In this document: positions 61,268 through 64,000 of the stretch, in pieces | Layout of the letters: every line of letters starts with the position of its first letter | How positions within the stretch are numbered: position 1 is the stretch's first letter | From: Parahalioglobus pacificus | GTDB lineage: Bacteria; Pseudomonadota; Gammaproteobacteria; Pseudomonadales; Halieaceae | Length of the DNA: 64,000 nucleotides | Direction of reading: 5' to 3' | Assembly: GCF_014652275.1 (NCBI RefSeq) | Contig: NZ_BMYM01000001.1 | Location: 682,001 to 746,000 of the forward strand | Notes under the pieces: model-generated | Database searches by the model: none | What the model was told of the DNA's origin: nothing | What the model saw: the letters and a program-made list of their open reading frames with translations, nothing else | Made by a program: the position numbers and the translations under genes

Positions 61268-62083
61268 TTAGGCGGCCTCTGGAAAAAACAAACGGAGGCT
61301 GTTTTCGCGGGTGATCTGCAACAACTCTTCAACCGGCAGTTCTTTGACCTCGGCCACCTTCTCGGCCACGAAAGGCAAGTAAAAGGGAGCGTTAGGTCGG
61401 CCCCGGTAAGGCACGGGGGTGAGATAAGGCGCGTCTGTTTCCAGCAGCAGTTGCTGTACCGGAGTATGCGCGATGATCTCGCGCACATTGGCGGCGTTAT
61501 TAAAAGTAGCGATGCCGTTAAAGCCCAGCAGGAAGCCCTCATTCAGGCAGAATTGCGCCAGTGCTAGCGATGAGGTAAAGCTGTGGATGACGCCGCCGGC
61601 AGGCAGCTTGCCGCTAAAGTTAGCGAGCAGGGCGCGCGTGTCATCGTCGGCTTCGCGGGTGTGTATGACAACGGGTAAGGCCACATCTGCCGCGATCTGC
61701 AACTGCTGCTCGAAGGCATCGCGTTGCTTGGCGCGGTCTGCGTGGTCGTAGTAGTAATCTAAGCCTATCTCGCCGATGGCCACAACCTTCTCATCAGCAG
61801 CACCTGCGCGGATAACGGCGGCGACATCCTCATTGAAGTCATTGGCCTCATGAGGGTGTATGCCCTGTGTGGCCCATACATCCGGCTGACCGGCGGCGAT
61901 GGCCCTGACCGTCGCCAGATTGCCCGGCGATACGGCAATGGTGATGATGCGCTCTATGCCCACCTCGCGACTGCGCGCCAGCACAGTCTCCAGTTCATCG
62001 CCGTCCAGATAATCCAGATGGCAGTGGGTCTCGATCAGGGGTGTCGAAAACGTTGGTATGTTCCGTTTGGCTTTTTTGCTCAT
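61268..62083 (-). CDS. tatD: TatD family deoxyribonuclease
   Basis: 271 residues. Metal ligands: ETHCHLDYLDG near the N-terminus, the AIGEIGLDYYYD strand, VVIHTREADDDT, a late His in GGVIHSFTSS, and the LETDAPYLTP block. This is the standard TatD/YcfH-type hydrolase pattern. The first about 17 residues (MSKKAKRNIPTFS) are an extension relative to typical members. Whether it is TatD or YcfH/YjjV cannot be decided, so the symbol is a family label. Confidence 0.87.
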   Translation of the reverse strand: MSKKAKRNIPTFSTPLIETHCHLDYLDGDELETVLARSREVGIERIITIAVSPGNLATVRAIAAGQPDVWATQGIHPHEANDFNEDVAAVIRAGAADEKVVAIGEIGLDYYYDHADRAKQRDAFEQQLQIAADVALPVVIHTREADDDTRALLANFSGKLPAGGVIHSFTSSLALAQFCLNEGFLLGFNGIATFNNAANVREIIAHTPVQQLLLETDAPYLTPVPYRGRPNAPFYLPFVAEKVAEVKELPVEELLQITRENSLRLFFPEAA

Positions 62084-62154
62084 GGTCGCTGACTGTGATT
62101 AAGGCAAGTTGCGCGGCGCGAAGTATGCCACAGCGGTATATCTACTGCAGGCGA

Positions 62155-63102
62155 TTAACCCCGGTGTATGGTACGAACCCGCAGTCCGCGCAGGGTGTCC
62201 AGTATCTGTTCCCATAGCCAGTTGTGGAGGGCGGAGTGCGCGGTCCGTTCGTGAGCCACCAGGCGGTACTGCAGCTCGTAACTGGCGCCTTCTGGCACAG
62301 GCAGTGCCGCGATGCCGCGGGTTGCCTGTTCGTTTCGCACAAGGTACGCCGGCCCGGGAAGAAAATAGTCGGTGCTGCGCAGCACCTCCAACGCCGTCAA
62401 CAAGTGAGAGGTTTCCAGCGACCCCTGTTGCGGGCTTCGCGCACGGATAAACGCCTCTGAGGAGCGCGCAATTTCCAGATGATCCAGGTCTGAGATGTAC
62501 AGCCTGATCAGGGGGTAGCTGGCCAGTCGATCCCAGGAAACCTCGCCCTCGGTGAGCGGATGACCCTCCCGCACCAGAATTGCCGGCGGCGAACTCCCCA
62601 GGGTTTGCCAGCGATAGGCGGGTGGGTAGGTGGTCTGGGCGATCTGAATGGCGAAATCGAGATTGCCCTGCGCAAGCTGCTCCAGCTGGTTTTCGATGCG
62701 GGTGATGGTGCGAATGCTGAGCCGTGGAGCCAGGTCATGCAGCCGCTGAATCAGGGGAGGAAGTAGCGCGACGCCGATGTACTCGGACAGCGCCAGAGTG
62801 ATTTCGCCGTCGTAGTCTGCCGGGCTGAAGGCCTCGCCTTTCACCAGGCGGTCTATGCCACCCAGTAGTTCCTGCAGTTCGCCGCGCAGTTCATTGGCTC
62901 TTGGGGTGGGCTGTATACCCCGGCCGCTGCGGGTGAACAGGGGGTCGGCGAAGACATCCCGCAAGCGAAGCAGGGTTTTACTCATCGCTGGCTGGGTGAT
63001 GTTCAAGCGATCAGCCGCCCGGGAAACGCTACCTTCTTCTAGTAAAACCTGTAACGATAACAATAGGTTAAGGTCGATTCTTGCGAGATCACGTGTGTCC
63101 AT
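62155..63102 (-). CDS. LysR family transcriptional regulator
   Basis: 315 residues. Helix-turn-helix at the N-terminus (IDLNLLLSLQVLLEEGSVSR, ITQPAMSKTLLRLRD), then the LysR effector domain with LSEYIGVALLPPLIQRLHD. The NodD-like opening LARIDLNLL is typical of the PA0477/SyrM-type branch. Divergent partner is not a protein gene but the candidate small RNA transcribed from 63188, so that RNA or distant genes may be its targets. Effector unknown. Confidence 0.88.
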   Translation of the reverse strand: MDTRDLARIDLNLLLSLQVLLEEGSVSRAADRLNITQPAMSKTLLRLRDVFADPLFTRSGRGIQPTPRANELRGELQELLGGIDRLVKGEAFSPADYDGEITLALSEYIGVALLPPLIQRLHDLAPRLSIRTITRIENQLEQLAQGNLDFAIQIAQTTYPPAYRWQTLGSSPPAILVREGHPLTEGEVSWDRLASYPLIRLYISDLDHLEIARSSEAFIRARSPQQGSLETSHLLTALEVLRSTDYFLPGPAYLVRNEQATRGIAALPVPEGASYELQYRLVAHERTAHSALHNWLWEQILDTLRGLRVRTIHRG

Positions 63103-63153
63103 TTGTGCGCCTAAATATAATTATCATTCATGTGTTTCATAAATATAATACAT

Positions 63154-63182
63154 TTGAGGCATATGTTGGGGCTGGTTATAGT
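63154..63182 (+). promoter_or_regulatory. Sigma-70-type promoter of the candidate small RNA
   Basis: TTGAGG (-35) and TATAGT (-10) with a 17-base spacer. The flanking 63103-63153 is AT-rich and probably also holds the LysR promoter. Confidence 0.65.
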
Positions 63183-63188
63183 TAATCC

Positions 63189-63299
63189 ATCTCGAAACGG
63201 GTCTCTCAGGAGGCCGATGGCGCCAAGCCGCCGTTGATGGGAAACCATCCAGGTCCGAACGAGTGTATTTTGCGAACCCGCCGTCAGGCGGGTTTTTTT
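63189..63299 (+). ncRNA. Candidate structured small RNA
   Basis: About 110 bases between a sigma-70-type promoter and an intrinsic terminator, with no reading frame of note. Three hairpins follow each other without a gap. At 63200-63215 there is a 6-bp stem GGTCTC/GAGGCC with a TCAG loop. At 63216-63235 there is a 7-bp stem with two G-U pairs and a CCAAGC loop. At 63236-63249 there is GATGG/CCATC with a GAAA tetraloop. A 25-base single-stranded region (63250-63274) precedes the terminator. The next gene downstream is convergent, so it is not a leader. It does not match 4.5S, 6S, tmRNA or riboswitch consensus I know. Confidence 0.6.
63275..63299 (+). terminator. Intrinsic terminator of the candidate small RNA
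   Basis: AACCCGCC / GGCGGGTT stem with a GTCA loop, followed by a T-run. The minus strand has no T-run, so it acts on plus-strand transcripts. Confidence 0.9.
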
Positions 63300-63374
63300 A
63301 TGCCTGGCTGCCGGGCCTGGCACTCCGTGGCGGGCGGGTGGGGCGAGGGCGCTATCCGCTGCTGAGCCGATGGC

Positions 63375-64000
63375 TCAAGAGGCGCTTTTGAGCTTGGGTA
63401 CGACACTGAGTTGTGGTTTTCCAGCCCTTCGCCTCGTGCCGGCTTTACCACTCTTTGTGGCCGTTGTCTTTTGGGCGCCGGTTGCTTTTGCGGTTCTGCG
63501 GGGTGCCTTACGCTTGGCGGACGCTTTGGCTTTGGTCTTCGCCTTTGTTTTAGCCTTTGCTTGAGTGGCTGCCCTCGCTTTGGAGGGTTTGCGTGCAGCC
63601 CCCGAATTTGCCGCTTTCTTGCGCTTGGAGCCGCCGGCCTTTGCCGCATCCTCTGCGGGCTTGCTGACGGCAGCTTCATACAGCTCGTTGAACGCCTGTT
63701 CCAAACAGTCATGGTACAGCTCGGGGTCGGGCATGATGTCCCGGTCGGCCAGCACCGACAGCGAGATCTTGCCTGAGTAGCTGAATACGAGGTGGAAGAT
63801 TCCCATGCCGGGCGTCAGCACGCCGAGTCCGTAGTAATCCACCATCCGGGCGCCGGTGGAGTAGAGCGGGAAGTTCGGACCGGCCACGTTGGATACAACG
63901 GTCGAGATGTTCATCGGCACGTGCTGTGACAGGTTGTTCCTGGACCATAGACGAGCCGCCCCTTTTGCAATGAAGGGCGTTACCGCGCCGGCGAGTTTCA
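63375..64000 (-). CDS. Wax ester synthase/diacylglycerol acyltransferase (C-terminal part) with histone-H1-like tail
   Basis: The frame is open to the right edge, so the N-terminal acyltransferase domain with HHxxxDG lies outside; 207 residues are visible. The sequence NLSQHVPMNISTVVSNVAGP and FPLYSTGARMVDYY, then GIFHLVFSYSGKISLSVLAD, is the DUF1298/WS-DGAT C-terminal domain. It makes wax esters or triacylglycerol stored in lipid droplets. After EAAVSKP (codons below about 63665) comes a tail of about 95 residues with 31 Lys/Arg and only two acidic residues, rich in Ala and Thr (AKAKTKAKTKAKASAKRK). This resembles histone H1-like and PhaF tails. The tail is in the same frame with no stop between. 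Confidence 0.85.
   Translation of the reverse strand, partial: KLAGAVTPFIAKGAARLWSRNNLSQHVPMNISTVVSNVAGPNFPLYSTGARMVDYYGLGVLTPGMGIFHLVFSYSGKISLSVLADRDIMPDPELYHDCLEQAFNELYEAAVSKPAEDAAKAGGSKRKKAANSGAARKPSKARAATQAKAKTKAKTKAKASAKRKAPRRTAKATGAQKTTATKSGKAGTRRRAGKPQLSVVPKLKSAS

Noticed and set aside
63189-63299. Fluoride (crcB), 4.5S SRP or hammerhead-type identity for the candidate RNA
   Set aside because: GATGG, CAGGTCCG and CGAAAC segments recall these classes, but the conserved core sequences and their order are not present.
1-64000. CRISPR arrays, tRNA or rRNA genes, transposases, integrases or toxin-antitoxin pairs
   Set aside because: Looked for on both strands; none could be supported in this window.

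Overview
The window looks like chromosome of a marine gammaproteobacterium, most likely of the Halieaceae (OM60/NOR5) type. The basis is moderate to high GC, many acyl-CoA/SDR genes, TonB-dependent receptors paired with MFS or GPH transporters, a DUF3604 protein, a fpr/finR pair, RapA and a wax ester synthase (WS/DGAT). The family assignment is inference from gene content. No tRNA, rRNA, CRISPR array or intact insertion sequence was seen.

Layout. 1-2.1 kb: a 5'-truncated gene, then about 1 kb of decayed sequence holding a glutathione S-transferase fragment and a fragment of a C-terminally sorted surface protein. 2.1-8 kb: small hypotheticals, then thiolase, enoyl-CoA hydratase and an APH-like phosphotransferase, divergent from an acyl-CoA ligase. 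8-15.5 kb: fpr and finR, a SprT-like protease, a large DUF748 (AsmA-like) protein, and an AraC regulator with a diguanylate cyclase. 15.6-25 kb: acyl-CoA dehydrogenase, HSD10-like SDR, CaiB/AMACR-like protein, enoyl-CoA hydratase, an acyl-CoA carboxyltransferase, DUF3604 and two more SDRs. The acyl-CoA genes read as a module for methyl-branched acyl-CoA breakdown.

25-38.7 kb (all on the minus strand): a complete nitrate assimilation locus. In transcription order it is an outer-membrane porin, nasT (ANTAR antiterminator), nasS (cytoplasmic NrtA-like nitrate sensor), the nitrate ABC transporter nrtA/nrtB/ATPase, nirB with an unexplained 165-residue N-terminal extension, nirD, nasA and cobA (SUMT, for siroheme). 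Two places in it carry a -24/-12 (sigma-54) promoter with an NtrC-like site about 100-130 bp upstream of the predicted start. The porin leader also contains a strong intrinsic terminator just before the start codon, which reads as an attenuator.

38.9-58.4 kb: substrate-acquisition loci. One is MFS, TonB receptor, family VIII-type serine hydrolase and a redoxin/cytochrome c/copper-monooxygenase-like/EF-hand fusion. A second is a TonB receptor with a GPH symporter, divergent from a PQQ dehydrogenase and an NTF2-like protein. A split DUF1254/DUF1214 pair, a GST and a membrane-anchored serine hydrolase follow. 58.4-64 kb: rapA, tatD, a LysR regulator, a candidate small RNA with its own promoter and terminator, and the 3' part of a WS/DGAT gene.

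Most notable: the WS/DGAT carries a histone-H1-like Lys/Ala-rich tail of about 95 residues, suggesting a lipid-droplet enzyme that also binds nucleic acid. Next are the candidate small RNA (three back-to-back hairpins plus terminator), the two-layer control of the nitrate porin, and the NirB extension.
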